A stretch of 64,000 nt of DNA from Dentipellis sp. KUC8613 (taxonomy: Eukaryota; Basidiomycota; Agaricomycetes; Russulales; Hericiaceae): the NCBI GenBank assembly GCA_002286715.1, contig NSJX01000033.1, positions 62,001 through 126,000 of the forward strand, given 5' to 3'. Positions 13,286-23,205 of this stretch are shown piece after piece. The first letter of the stretch is position 1. Each line of letters begins with the position of its first letter. The notes beneath the pieces were generated by a model. The model ran no database searches. It was given only the letters and a program-made list of their open reading frames with translations, and had not been told where the DNA came from. The position numbers and the translations under genes are program-made.

Positions 13286-13620
13286 ATGACATTAAATCAA
13301 GTCAGACGAAGAGAGCAGGACGAAAAGGGGGACCGCCACTGATCTTTGCTTCGAGTGCACTAAATGAATAATATTCCAATCAATTGATTTCCATGGGCGC
13401 CCGTATACTTGGTTTTCATAAGGCGCACTGGTTGATTGATGCGATCATGCTCGTCGCCCCCTCGCAGCTTATCAGCGTTTTGACGCCGTCGCAGGAAGTT
13501 GCCTCTTCTTACCTCAGAGCAACCAGCCTCACCACTAATTCTCATGACTCTGAGTGATCTGCTCGAGCCCGACCTACCAGCGCTTCCTACATCTTGACTC
13601 TGCACCTCCACGTCGACCCC
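13286..13620. other. Spacer between the two HeLo-like paralogues
   Basis: This stretch of 335 bases is without a gene. It is short for a promoter plus terminator, consistent with a recent tandem duplication of the whole transcription unit. Confidence 0.4.
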
Positions 13621-15085
13621 ATGGATCCCCTGGGCATCGCGACGTCCGTCATCACCACCGCCATCGCGATCGAGAGCTGGATCGACCAGCACCGCAAGAA
13701 AGAAGAGTCGCTCAGCGAGCTGCGGCACACCGTCTCGCGGCTCGCCGTCATCCTTGCGCCCCTGCAGACAGACACAGACCGCACGAGCTCAAGCTCGAGC
13801 TCGCAGTCGTCCGACGCACACTCGGAGTCCTCCACGCCCGTCTCGGTGTCCTCGAGCATATGGAACGGGCTCGACCCGGCGATCACGACGTGCCTGCAGG
13901 ACATGCGCGAGATCCTGGGGCGCATCCAGGACGACCTCGTGCTGTGGAAGGACAAGCGCTCGAAGAAGGTCGCGCTGCTCGAGTTCCTGCGCCCGTCGCT
14001 CGTGCTGGGCCGCATCCAGGACGACGAGCAGCGCCTCGCGCGGCGCTCGGACACGCTCTCGTTCGCGCTGCAGGTGTACTTCCTGCGCAAGGCGCACGAG
14101 CAGGCCGAGCTGCGCGCCGTGCAGGCGCGCGGGCCGCCGCCGTCCGCGCTGGACGAGGTGCGGAATGCGGAGGTGAAGCGCTTCTGGGAGGAGAGGGTCG
14201 GCGGGAGGGTGAGTGGGTCGGATTTATGCGTGTTTGTGCGTCGATCGACCGGGTCCCGATCTGTGACGCTTGTAGATGTCGTTCATCGACGGTGCGGGGC
14301 TCTGCCGCGAGCTCGGCGCATGGCTTGGCATTCGTCTCGACAAGACGACATCCGACACGCTGCTCTTGCGCTTGGACGAGTTCGCTGTTGGGGGAACTGG
14401 GCCTTCGAGCCTAGATGAGTTTGTGGGGCAGAGGAGCATACGCAGAGCGATCGCGAGCTTGGGTAACATCGAAAGTGCGTGGACTATCCTCTGTTCTCTC
14501 TGCGTTCGATACGAAGCTTGCGACAGGTTTAGCTCTGGCACGACAATTTGAGCCACTGGATCCAAGTACAGTGAGGCCCTTGCTGGTATGGATCGATGAC
14601 AGACCAGAGGGCAACGACGGATTCTTCGGGATCGCGGAGAGACAAGGCATCGAGTTGATTCTTCTGACGTCCACCGCTTCCGCAAAGGTGTGGGCAGAAG
14701 AAAACGAAGGTCAGTTGCAGCTCCTTAAGTATGCTACGCCCTGCTGAGCATGCTACACCTCCGTCTAGCGCGGCTACGACAAGCAGACTACGCAAATCGG
14801 TTGCGCTTCATCTCGGACAACTGCCGTTGGGAGGCAACGGACGAAGGAGGCGGCGTAGTGGAGAACCTGACAGCGGGGGAGGCGATCCTGCGCTACTTGC
14901 GCGGTCGCCTGTATCACGCACCGGTGCTCATTTATTGCGGGTACAGTATTCTGCAAACCAAGTACGTCCTGTCTTTCAGCCGGGCAGGATCAACCACACA
15001 AGCGCGCGTTACCTTGGAATATATACGGGCTCTCGGGCGAGGAGAAAGCCAGGACCGAGCTTGGGAGTATTTCAACATTTGGTGA
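13621..15085 (+). CDS. HeLo-like helical domain fused to receiver-like alpha/beta domain (copy B)
   Basis: This is the tandem paralogue of the gene at 11874. Four exons (13621-14208, 14276-14474, 14527-14709, 14769-15085) give 428 residues. Intron positions match copy A, and exon 2 is exactly 199 bases in both. The N-terminus is MDPLGIATSVITTAIAIESW, followed by the same helical bundle (DPAITTCLQDMREILGRIQDD, LLEFLRPSLVLGRIQDDEQRL). The 70-residue middle segment is LLLRLDEFAVGG..SSLDEFVG. The receiver-like C-terminus has LLVWIDDRP (DD at 286-287), STASAKVWAEEN, LRFISDN, AGEAILRYLRGR, APVLIYCG and AGST. A serine-rich insert (about residues 55-78) with repeated AGCTC codons and a stronger GC bias distinguish it from copy A. 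Conservation is highest in the middle segment and C-terminal domain, which suggests these are under constraint. Biochemical activity is unknown. Confidence 0.84.
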
Positions 15086-15666
15086 GATAGATCAATTCAG
15101 TCGTCGTATTTCTTTTTTGCATACTTTCTGTCTCGACTAAATGTTGTTTCAGAGATCTCAATATTGTAAGGATGATTTGAAAAGATACACACGGTCTTGC
15201 GAGGGCATCGGGCTGAAAGAATCATGAGACGATACGTCTTCCGGCCGAAGACTCACGATAGGACCAGTCGAATCAGAAGCGCTTGAGAAGTCGAGCCGTC
15301 GTCAGCAGGATATGCCAATCCGCAGACAACGCTGACGCTCTGTCAGCGAATCAGTTGGCGCGTGTGCGCCGCAAAAACACACGCTCCCCGTATGAATTTC
15401 GTCGACAAATTCGTGTCTGCCGTCCTGGACACGCAATTCATTTGCAGTGAGGCTGCTGGTATGTGGTGTTTGAACGCGTCGAAAGAGAGGGGGAAGGCAA
15501 GACGCGTCTGTGGCTGACGGCGATGTGTCATATACAATCTCGGTCCACGTGACTCACGTCATAGCGTGCAATCGATTGAGCGAACGCATAAATACCCCTG
15601 GGAGGCGTATCCATCTTTCCTTTCATCCCTCAGCTCCTCCCCCCGACCTAAGGACGCCTTGAAAAC
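15086..15666. promoter_or_regulatory. Promoter region of the Mn superoxide dismutase gene
   Basis: No gene is seen. TGACTCA at 15550-15556, embedded in the near-palindrome ACGTGACTCACGT, matches the AP-1/Gcn4/Yap1-type site that often controls oxidative-stress genes. A TATA-like ATAAATA lies at 15588-15594, and a pyrimidine-rich stretch (about 15610-15650) precedes the ATG, as is usual in highly expressed fungal genes. Factor identity is inferred. Confidence 0.5.
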
Positions 15667-16495
15667 ATGTCGCACACTCTCCCCGAGCTCCCCTACGCCT
15701 ACGATGGCCTCGAGCCCTACATCTCCCGTCAGATCATGGAGCTTCACCACAAGAAGCACCATCAGACCTACGTGAACGCGCTCAACGCTGCTGAGCAGGG
15801 CTACGCCTCGGCGACCTCGCCCCGCGCTCGCATCGCCCTCCACGCGGCCCTCAAGTTCAACGGCGGTGGTACGTTATCGCGCACCTCACACCATGCATCT
15901 GCATCTGCGCCTGTGGGTCCATGCCATCATACTCACGTCACCTGCGCCCGCGGTTAGGTCACATCAACCACTCCCTCTTCTGGAAGAACCTTGCGCCCTC
16001 CAAGGCCGAGGGCAAGGGCCACGGCGGTGTGCTCCAGGAAGGCCCCCTGAAGGACGCCATCGTCAAGCAGTTCGGCTCGCTCGACAACCTCAAGAAGGAG
16101 TTCAACACCGCGACGCTGGGCATCCAGGGCTCCGGCTGGGGCTGGGTCGTACGTCGTCCTCGCTGAGCCCCCACTGAGTGATTGCTCACCATCCGATCTC
16201 CGATCGCGTGCGCAGGCCGTCAACCCGAAGACCAAGGCGCTCGAGATCGTCACCACGGCGAACCAGGACCCGCTCACGCAGCACGCGCCCGTCATCGGCG
16301 TCGACATCTGGGAGCACGCGTTCTACCTCCAGTACTTGAACGTCAAGGCCGACGTGAGTCCTGCGCGCTTTCTCGCTGGATGCTTCCGTGTTGACGTCAT
16401 TGCTACAGTACCTCAACGCGATCTGGAATGTCATTGACTTCCAGGAGGCTGAGAGGCGCTACAACGAGGTCCTCTCTGGCCAGTTCAAGCTCTAA
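15667..16495 (+). CDS. Manganese superoxide dismutase, probably cytosolic
   Basis: Four exons (15667-15868, 15958-16148, 16216-16353, 16409-16495) give 205 residues, the usual length for an Fe/Mn-SOD without a transit peptide. The protein dismutates superoxide to hydrogen peroxide and oxygen. Metal ligands are visible: His in [12 protein letters not shown], His in [13 protein letters not shown], and Asp and His in the family signature [11 protein letters not shown]. The Gln in [10 protein letters not shown] is placed as in Mn- rather than Fe-enzymes. The protein starts directly at [20 protein letters not shown], so it lacks a mitochondrial presequence. Many Agaricomycetes have both cytosolic and mitochondrial Mn-SODs, and this one looks like the cytosolic form. 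The introns are 54-89 bases. Confidence 0.96.
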
Positions 16496-17127
16496 GCTTC
16501 GAATTCGAGCAAACGGTGCTTTCACGGTTCTTGGCATAACGCGGTGTAAGAATGAAAGTTGGTAGAAGTCATGTATGCTTGTAGTCTGCGAATACAAACT
16601 GTAGCAGTCGTGTCCAAGTCGTGTTTGTGTGTCGTGCTGTCTGCGAAAGTTGTCTAGATTTCGAGGAAGTTCGAGTCAAAAAGGCCACCGTGCCATGGCA
16701 CCACCGATCGCGACGTATCGCGAGCTTCCGGCATGATCGTGATTCCTTTGCGCCTCGAGGTTATTCAAGCCGTTGACACCCTCCAGCAACGACTAAACAT
16801 TCATTACATTCATCGGCCTCCTTTATTGCAGTGAAATCGACCGATACATTTAGCTCAGAACCAGCCCGCAGGTATGTATACGTGCACATTCAGGTCGGTT
16901 CTTCCTAGTCGCGGCCTTGTCAGGTACCCCCGCCTGCGGAGGTTGTGGAACTTGGGAGTGAAAAGGCATTTAGCAAGAAGATATGGAGAGCTAGAGAAAG
17001 CACCGGAGTTATGGTAAGGATCATCTTGCCCACCCGACATTGACATATACATTGATCCCGCACTACATAGCAATGAACATCCCATGATGCCGTCCCAGCC
17101 TCGCAACCGTGACCACCGACCACCAGC
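16496..17127. other. Intergenic region
   Basis: This is the SOD 3' untranslated region and the promoter of the next gene. Nothing else is recognisable. Confidence 0.4.
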
Positions 17128-18315
17128 ATGTCGCACCAGAGACGCAAGATATCCGACCTCGGCCCAGCTGAAGCTGCCGAGCTGTTAGCATCTCTGCAGT
17201 CTTTCGAGGACAAGTTGGGTGATCTTGACGTCGATGGGTCGGATTCGGAGGGATTAGAGTCAAATGCGGGTACGGGCCTCGCGGAAACGCTGCATGATAG
17301 TATCGGTCGCTTGCGGGACAAGCTCACGGCTGTTACGGTGCGTATACACCACCGAATTAATCCTGGATATGAACGGCTAACTGCGTAGACTGCTGCATGC
17401 TCGCTCTAGCACACTCCGTCGAAACCTATCCAGGCGACGCGAAAGATCTCGATGGTGAGCATGTACCTTCAAGAAGACAAGATACCTGGTCTCGTCCAGA
17501 TTGGCAGCGCCCCCGGTAGGCAGGGAGGAGACAACACTATGTCAGCGGGCTATTTGAAGCGGATGGTGGTATTCGCGCGAAAGCATGGTTTTGGCAGTGT
17601 AAGTCCCTCTGCATTATTCGGTGATCATGCCTGGTGATTGAGTCCTGATAATACCTATACTGTAATTTGTTCAGAACGAAGCGGGCGGTAACTCGGACGT
17701 GCTCATCAACCTCATCCTCTTGCGCCTCGCCGTCCTCTCGGAACTTTCAAACATTCGCATTACTTCCAATCGCTCCGCTGATACCCTTGGTCTCGTCTAC
17801 GGAAACTTGGCTGAATATCGCCTCGTAGAGTTACCCACAGACAACAAGCTGCCGCAGGATACAAATATACACGGTGTACACAAGGCTAGCATATTCATCG
17901 TCAAGAAAGACCAAGAAACAGACCTCCTGCCCCGCGCCGCTCTCGCTCTGGCGTCTCACTGCCGAAACACCGGGTACGTCAATGAAATTCACCACCTCCA
18001 GCTGGATCGAGCGTTTTATTCACCTACCGATGGGGTGCAGAGTCAAACATATGCGCGGTGCGGTCAGCAGCGGGTTCAAATGGGCTTTCTTCGTGTGGCG
18101 GGATAGCGAGGACGGCAGTGAGACGGAGATACGGTATTCGTTGCCATTTAATGTTGATGGTGGGGAGCATGGGATGGAGCTTGTCGTCGGGCTGCTCAAG
18201 CATTGGGTAAGAATCCTTAATATCTACATCGGTTTAGGGAGTCAATATTCAATAATCAATTGCACAGGTTGACAGCCCCCTCGACGTGGACAAGGAATAT
18301 TTTGAAGGCCCGTAG
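17128..18315 (+). CDS. Conserved-looking protein of unknown function
   Basis: I do not recognise this family. The model starts at ATG 17128 (MSHQRRKISDLGPAEAAELL), splices at 17337/17410, 17598/17675 and 18206/18268, and ends EYFEGP at 18315. The first segment is an acidic helical region with a likely short coiled coil. The middle reads SAGYLKRMVVFARKHGFGS|NEAGGNSDVLINLILLRLAVLSEL, then an alternating alpha/beta region (TLGLVYGNLAEYRLVELP, KASIFIVKKDQ), and a C-terminal segment with GFKWAFFVW and ELVVGLLKHWV. One junction near 17973-18001 is unclear. Coding resumes in another frame after only about 28 bases, too short for a normal intron, so either the donor or acceptor lies elsewhere or a frameshift exists. 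Overall about 330 residues. Confidence 0.6.
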
Positions 18316-19461
18316 TTTTGGACTGCTGTATTATAGAGGGTTTATTCACAGAAGGGCAGCCACGTACGAAATGTGAAAGCGGCCAAAGACTTGCATACGG
18401 ACATATGGGCGAGTCTACCTCTTCCGACGCAGCACGCGAAAAAAGCCAAGTCTTCGACGCCCGCAACGCGTTCCTGGCGGTGAGGGGGACGACATCGGGG
18501 GCAGTCCGATTGAACATGAGACCTTCAGAATCTCCTGACACGCAGATCCCACGTCATGTAGCCTGATTATGGAAATGACGCACCGCAAAGCCTCTTTTCG
18601 ACTTAAGGTTGGCCATCCTGTTCCAGTGATACTTCTTCAAGTTGCTATATATGCGCCATAGCATTAGCATCTGCAACAGAGCACTGCGAACCCATGTCTC
18701 CCCTGGACGCTTCTTTAACGATCCCCGTCCGCAACGGAGGAGTAAACTGTCACAGTTCGGCTACCACGATGAATATGAGTCGGTGCAAACCAGAATCCCT
18801 AGAAAATCAGATGTAAGTACGAGACCTCTCGTTCTTCGCTAGCATCGAGACATCGACCGCCTGGCATCAAGAAAAAAAAAGGAAAAAGCCAAGCGTGGCG
18901 CCATACCCATCCCAAGCGCGACGAAGGGACAGTGGCACAGCGATGAGCGCATAGAATAGGGAGCCTGGACGGGGGCGAGGACGAAGGACGACAGTCTCGT
19001 CGCCCCGCCGCTGCGCGCGTCGATGAGCAACACCTAGCGGGGCAATGTTGCCATCCCCACGCGCGATGGCGCCAAAGGAACACAACGAAGATCTAGAAGG
19101 CACACCAACGCCCGGTGATCGTGCAGCGCACCCACTATCAGGGCCAAGACCACGGAGGGCGTGATGAAGGCGTGCGTCTTGGTTAAGTAGCGCCGACCGT
19201 CCACCGGTACCGTCGGCCGGTGCAGGCCATCTGCACGCAGCTGCCACTGCTGATGATAATCGAGAGGCGAGTGCGCGCGCCGCGAGGGGCGCACTAGCAC
19301 TACGGGGAGATGGAGTGATGGCGTGCTCTTGCGCAACGCCTGCCTCGGCCGCCCCTGCTCAGCACCCTGCAGAGCCTGGCCATACGGTAAGAGCATAGAA
19401 ATGCGCGCGTGCAGCAGCTCCTCGTAGACATCTATCATATCCACATACCCACATACCTACC
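18316..19461. other. 1.1 kb intergenic region
   Basis: No gene is supported. GC content rises sharply from about 18850 on, producing open frames on both strands that overlap and lack motifs. The last part is the promoter of the 2OG oxygenase. Confidence 0.4.
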
Positions 19462-21029
19462 ATGTCGACCACCACCACTACCACAAACGTCGCCGCGATT
19501 CAAACCCCTGACGCGCTCCCGCGATGGGTCCCGCCGCCGACAACGACGCAGAAGGACCTGGAGTGGGCGGATATCTTGACGGTCGACCTCTCGCTGTACG
19601 ACACCGCGCGCGACAAGCTCGTCGACACGGTCTCGCGCGCGCTGCAGCGCGACGGGTTCTTCTACGTCGTCGGGCACGGCCTGGATCCCGAGAGCGTGCG
19701 TTTTGTTTACCGCTATGGCTACTGCTCGTACTGAAGTGAGGACCTGCATCTGTGCTCGTTAGCTCCAGCGCCAGTTCGCGATCGCGCAGCTCGCGTTCGA
19801 CGGGGTGTCGCAGGAGGAGAAGGAAGCGCACCGCGCGCCAATTGCCGAGAAGGGCTCGTTCATCGGCTACAAGGTCAGCGCGTCTCGACGCGAGTCGTTG
19901 CTCTTACTTCCATCTAACTTTCACTTTACCTTCAGCTACGCAACTACTGGGAAATCAACGATGGCATCCGCGACAGGATCGAGCAGTACAACATGTATCT
20001 GCAGAAGTACGTGGTCTTGCCGGTATACAGTAATACCATACGTACTCATCGGGATCTATAAGCCTGGATCCCGTTACACGGCACCCCAAGCCACTGCAGC
20101 CGTACTTGCCAGAAATCAAGGCGTTCACCACCGTACGTCGAATGAACACATCGCACGGACGAGTGAGACGCTGACTGCATCGTGCATGATCCAAGGCCAT
20201 GCGCCAAAACGTCCTCCGCCGCGTGCTCTCGCTGATCGACTCCGTCCTCGGGCTCGAAGACGGGCACCTCTTCTCGCTGCAACAGGACCCCACCACCGGG
20301 CACGTCAGCAACGACGTGCGTGCTCCCCTCCTCTTCTTCTGCGCGGTCCAAAGTCTCACCTTTGCCCATCGCGCGCATATACATAGCTCTTCCGCTACAT
20401 GATCTACGACCCGCTCACTCCCGAGGAGGCAGCCGTGACGAACAACGTGATGCTGAACGGCCACACGGACTTCGGCTCCGTGAGCATGCTCGTCTCGCAG
20501 CCCATCACCGCGCTGCAGATCCTCATGCCCGACGGCAAGTGGCGCTACGTGCAGGTTAGTGGCCAGCCCTTACCATGCACCCACAGTTCGCGATCGGTTG
20601 CTCACGGGCGTTTTGGTCTCTGGATAGCACCGCGATAATGCGCTGGTGATCAACATCGGCGACCAGCTGTCCTTCATGTCCGGCGGGCTGCTGAAAGGCA
20701 CGATCCACCGCGGTACGCTTTCCCCATCCCGCACTCCGTCCACATACCGACTACGCATACACACAGTCGTCCTCCCGCCCGCAGACCAGCTGCAATACCG
20801 GCGCCTCGGGCTCTTCCACTTTGCGCACGTGCTTGAGGGCGTCCCGCTCGACCTGCTGCCGTCCAAGAAGGTGCGCGAGGAGGGCCGGCGCATCTTCGAG
20901 GAGCGCGTGCCGACGTCCGACGAGTGGGACGCCGCGCGCGTCAAGAGCTACGGCACGGCGAAGCTCATCAAGGGCGACAAGTACGATGTGGAGTACATTG
21001 CGGGGCTGCAGGTGCGGCATTGGCATTAG
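19462..21029 (+). CDS. 2-oxoglutarate/Fe(II)-dependent oxygenase, isopenicillin-N-synthase-like
   Basis: Eight exons (19462-19695, 19763-19873, 19936-20006, 20063-20132, 20196-20315, 20387-20554, 20628-20712, 20767-21029) join to 373 residues. Family members use Fe(II), O2 and 2-oxoglutarate to hydroxylate, desaturate or cyclise small molecules in the cytosol. Seen: the N-terminal non-haem dioxygenase domain (ALQRDGFFYVVGHGLD), the iron-binding HTDFGSVSML with His and Asp, the later His in KGTIHRVVLPP, and the RLGLFHFAH segment that stands where the 2OG-binding R-x-S normally is. That segment has no R-x-S, so co-substrate use should not be assumed. The T-rich N-terminus (STTTTTT) is low complexity. 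It converges with the gamma-butyrobetaine dioxygenase gene, with stops 312 bases apart. The substrate is unknown. Confidence 0.88.
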
Positions 21030-21341
21030 GCTGGAAGGTGTGGACGGGAGGTGTAGTTTAGAGTGGGACTGTATTTGTGGATTGTGTATTTGTTGTATTT
21101 TCTGAGCCCGTCGTGTACGGCGCAATGCACAGTAATTTAGCTGCACCGTAGCGAGCAAAGAGTCCAAGGCAATCCAGTAATGTAGTAGTACGCTGTATAT
21201 GCGTCCCATTTTGCAGCATATACACCTATGATACTCGTCCTATACCTATGGTATACACGGTCAGATACAGCCCTAAATCAACACGCACTCAAATACACAA
21301 ATCCTACACCCCCCGGCCCTGCATATGCGCATTCCTCGCGC

Positions 21342-22750
21342 TCACACCTGCACCCCGAGCTTCTCCCTCAACACCCTCCCGCGATCCGCCAAATCGTCCC
21401 CCTCAAAATAACACCCCTTGAGCCACCGATTCGTCCGCTGCTCGCCCTTCTCGTCCACAAGCACCTCCGGGTCGCTAAACGCCGTGCGCGCATGCAGCAC
21501 GCTGCGGTTGTCGAAGAGCACCGCATCGCCCTCCTTGAGCGTGTACTCGAACGTCGCGCCGGGCGCCTCGAGCAGCGCCGCGAACGCGCCGAGCGCGTCG
21601 TAGAACGCGTCCGGCGTGCCGCGCGGCAGCGGCGCCTGGAACGGGGGCGAGTAGTTCACGTGTGCGATCGGGCGCAGGCCGGTCTCGGGTGCGGGTGCGG
21701 GCGCGAGCGCGATGGTCGGGTGCGCGCGGTGGAGGTGGTGCCCGGCGTTGATGTAGTGGAACGGGACGGGCGTGGACGTCAGGATGTCGAATGCGGCGGG
21801 GTTGGCGGTGCGCAGGGCGCCCGCGGCGCGCAGGGCGTCGACGAAGAGCGAGGTGCCGCCTTGCACGCGGTTGCGCAGGCAGTGCAGGATCTGGAAGCGC
21901 GGCGGGTTCTCGAAGTACCTGTCGTGCGCACCCGTGCCGCGTCAGTCTCGTCTGGGTGGCGGCAGGAGGGGAGGGGCAGACGCGGGACTCACAGGATGTC
22001 CATGTGCAACCCCAGGTACAGATTCGTATACGCGATATTCGTGCTATTCACCACATTCTTCACATCCCACACCTCGCCATAGAACGTGTTCCTCAGCGGG
22101 CCGAACCTGCTCACCAGGCGCCGCAGCTCGCACGTCGCGTCGCCCGTCTCGCCCGTCGGCACGCCCGTCACGAACAGCAGCCCCGCGCGCTCGAGCTGCG
22201 AGATCGCCGCGAGCAGGCCCGCGTCGGTGCCGAGCGCGGCGTAGGGCACGTACAGGTCGCGCGAGCGCGCGACGGAGGCGGCGTCCCAGGGCGCGCGGCG
22301 CACGTCGCGGTGGAATGCGGAGAGTGAGGCGGGCGAGGCGTGCGCGGCGAGGAAGGAGGCGGGGAAGAAGGACGTGTGCTCGGTGGTGTCTTTTCCTTCT
22401 GTGGCCCAGGCGAGATGTATGCCGTCGGCGGATGCTTTTACGCTGCCCGGGAGCGGCGCGACGCCTGCGGGGACGTCGGAGGTGCGGTGCAGCTTCTGGC
22501 GCGTCGAGGGGTGCACACAGGCGGGGCATTGGCACGAGTCGCGGAGCCAGCGGTAGGAAAAGGACGTGTGTGTGCCATTGGGGAGCGCGACGGAGAGAGC
22601 GTCGGTGGTGGGTGTTGCGGTGAGGGTGGACGAAGAGGATGAGGAAGAGGAAGAAGATAGGCGCGCGCGGGGCCGCAGCCGAGATGTTACGTTGTGCGCA
22701 CGCAGGGGCAGGGCGCGCGGCCTCAGCGTCGGGCGGAGGGCCATCATCAT
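21342..22750 (-). CDS. Gamma-butyrobetaine dioxygenase (carnitine biosynthesis)
   Basis: Two exons (22750-21993 and 21918-21342) give 444 residues. The enzyme hydroxylates gamma-butyrobetaine to L-carnitine using Fe(II) and 2-oxoglutarate. The N-terminal 45 residues are rich in Arg, Ser and Ala with no acids, as in a mitochondrial presequence, and contain a run of ten serines. The small N-terminal zinc-binding domain is clear from LRDSCQCPACVHPSTRQKL (Cys-x-Cys-x-x-Cys). The TauD-like catalytic domain carries LHMDILYF (HxD iron ligands), a second His in DNRSVLHARTAF and the Arg of TNRWLKGCYF. Trimethyllysine dioxygenase is the close alternative, but the complete Cys motif and RWLKGCY ending fit BBOX equally well, so the call is for the BBOX/TMLD family with BBOX preferred. 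Confidence 0.85.
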
Positions 22751-23205
22751 CGCTGTATCCTCCCAGTCGAATCAGCAGGCGGGCGTTGGCGTTGTGGTAC
22801 GCGTTATCGACAGCGATGAAGAGCTAGTCGCCGTCGGAGCGGGTTCCGGGATGCCGCCAGCAGGCTGCAGCAGCTGATAATTGTGCGGGGTATTTACCTC
22901 GGCCATTTTATATCGCGTCGCACAGCCGGCGCGATCTAGGACGGCCTGCATGGGATATAATGCCCAGGCGCGTGTCCACTGCACTTGCCGCATTATCGCG
23001 ATCAGCCCATCGTGGCTCGTAGGCAAACTGGCAGCAGGTGTATTCGGGAAGCAGCAGCAGCCCGCGCGCTCTCCCACAGCTCGAAGGCCTGATAATTGTC
23101 CGCCGACGCCCACAGCTAGATATGGCTACGCAGCACCCACGTCCACCCAACTCAAGACCCGCCCGCTCCACCCATCCCTTCTCTTCCCATCCACCCCACC
23201 ACCAT
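22751..23205. other. Intergenic region between two minus-strand genes
   Basis: These 455 bases contain the promoter of the dioxygenase and the 3' end of the glucosidase gene. No other feature was seen. Confidence 0.4.

Noticed and set aside
19034..19444. Minus-strand open frames upstream of the 2OG oxygenase
   Set aside because: They arise in a GC-rich stretch where all frames tend to stay open, are Arg/Leu/Pro-rich, and show no domain.
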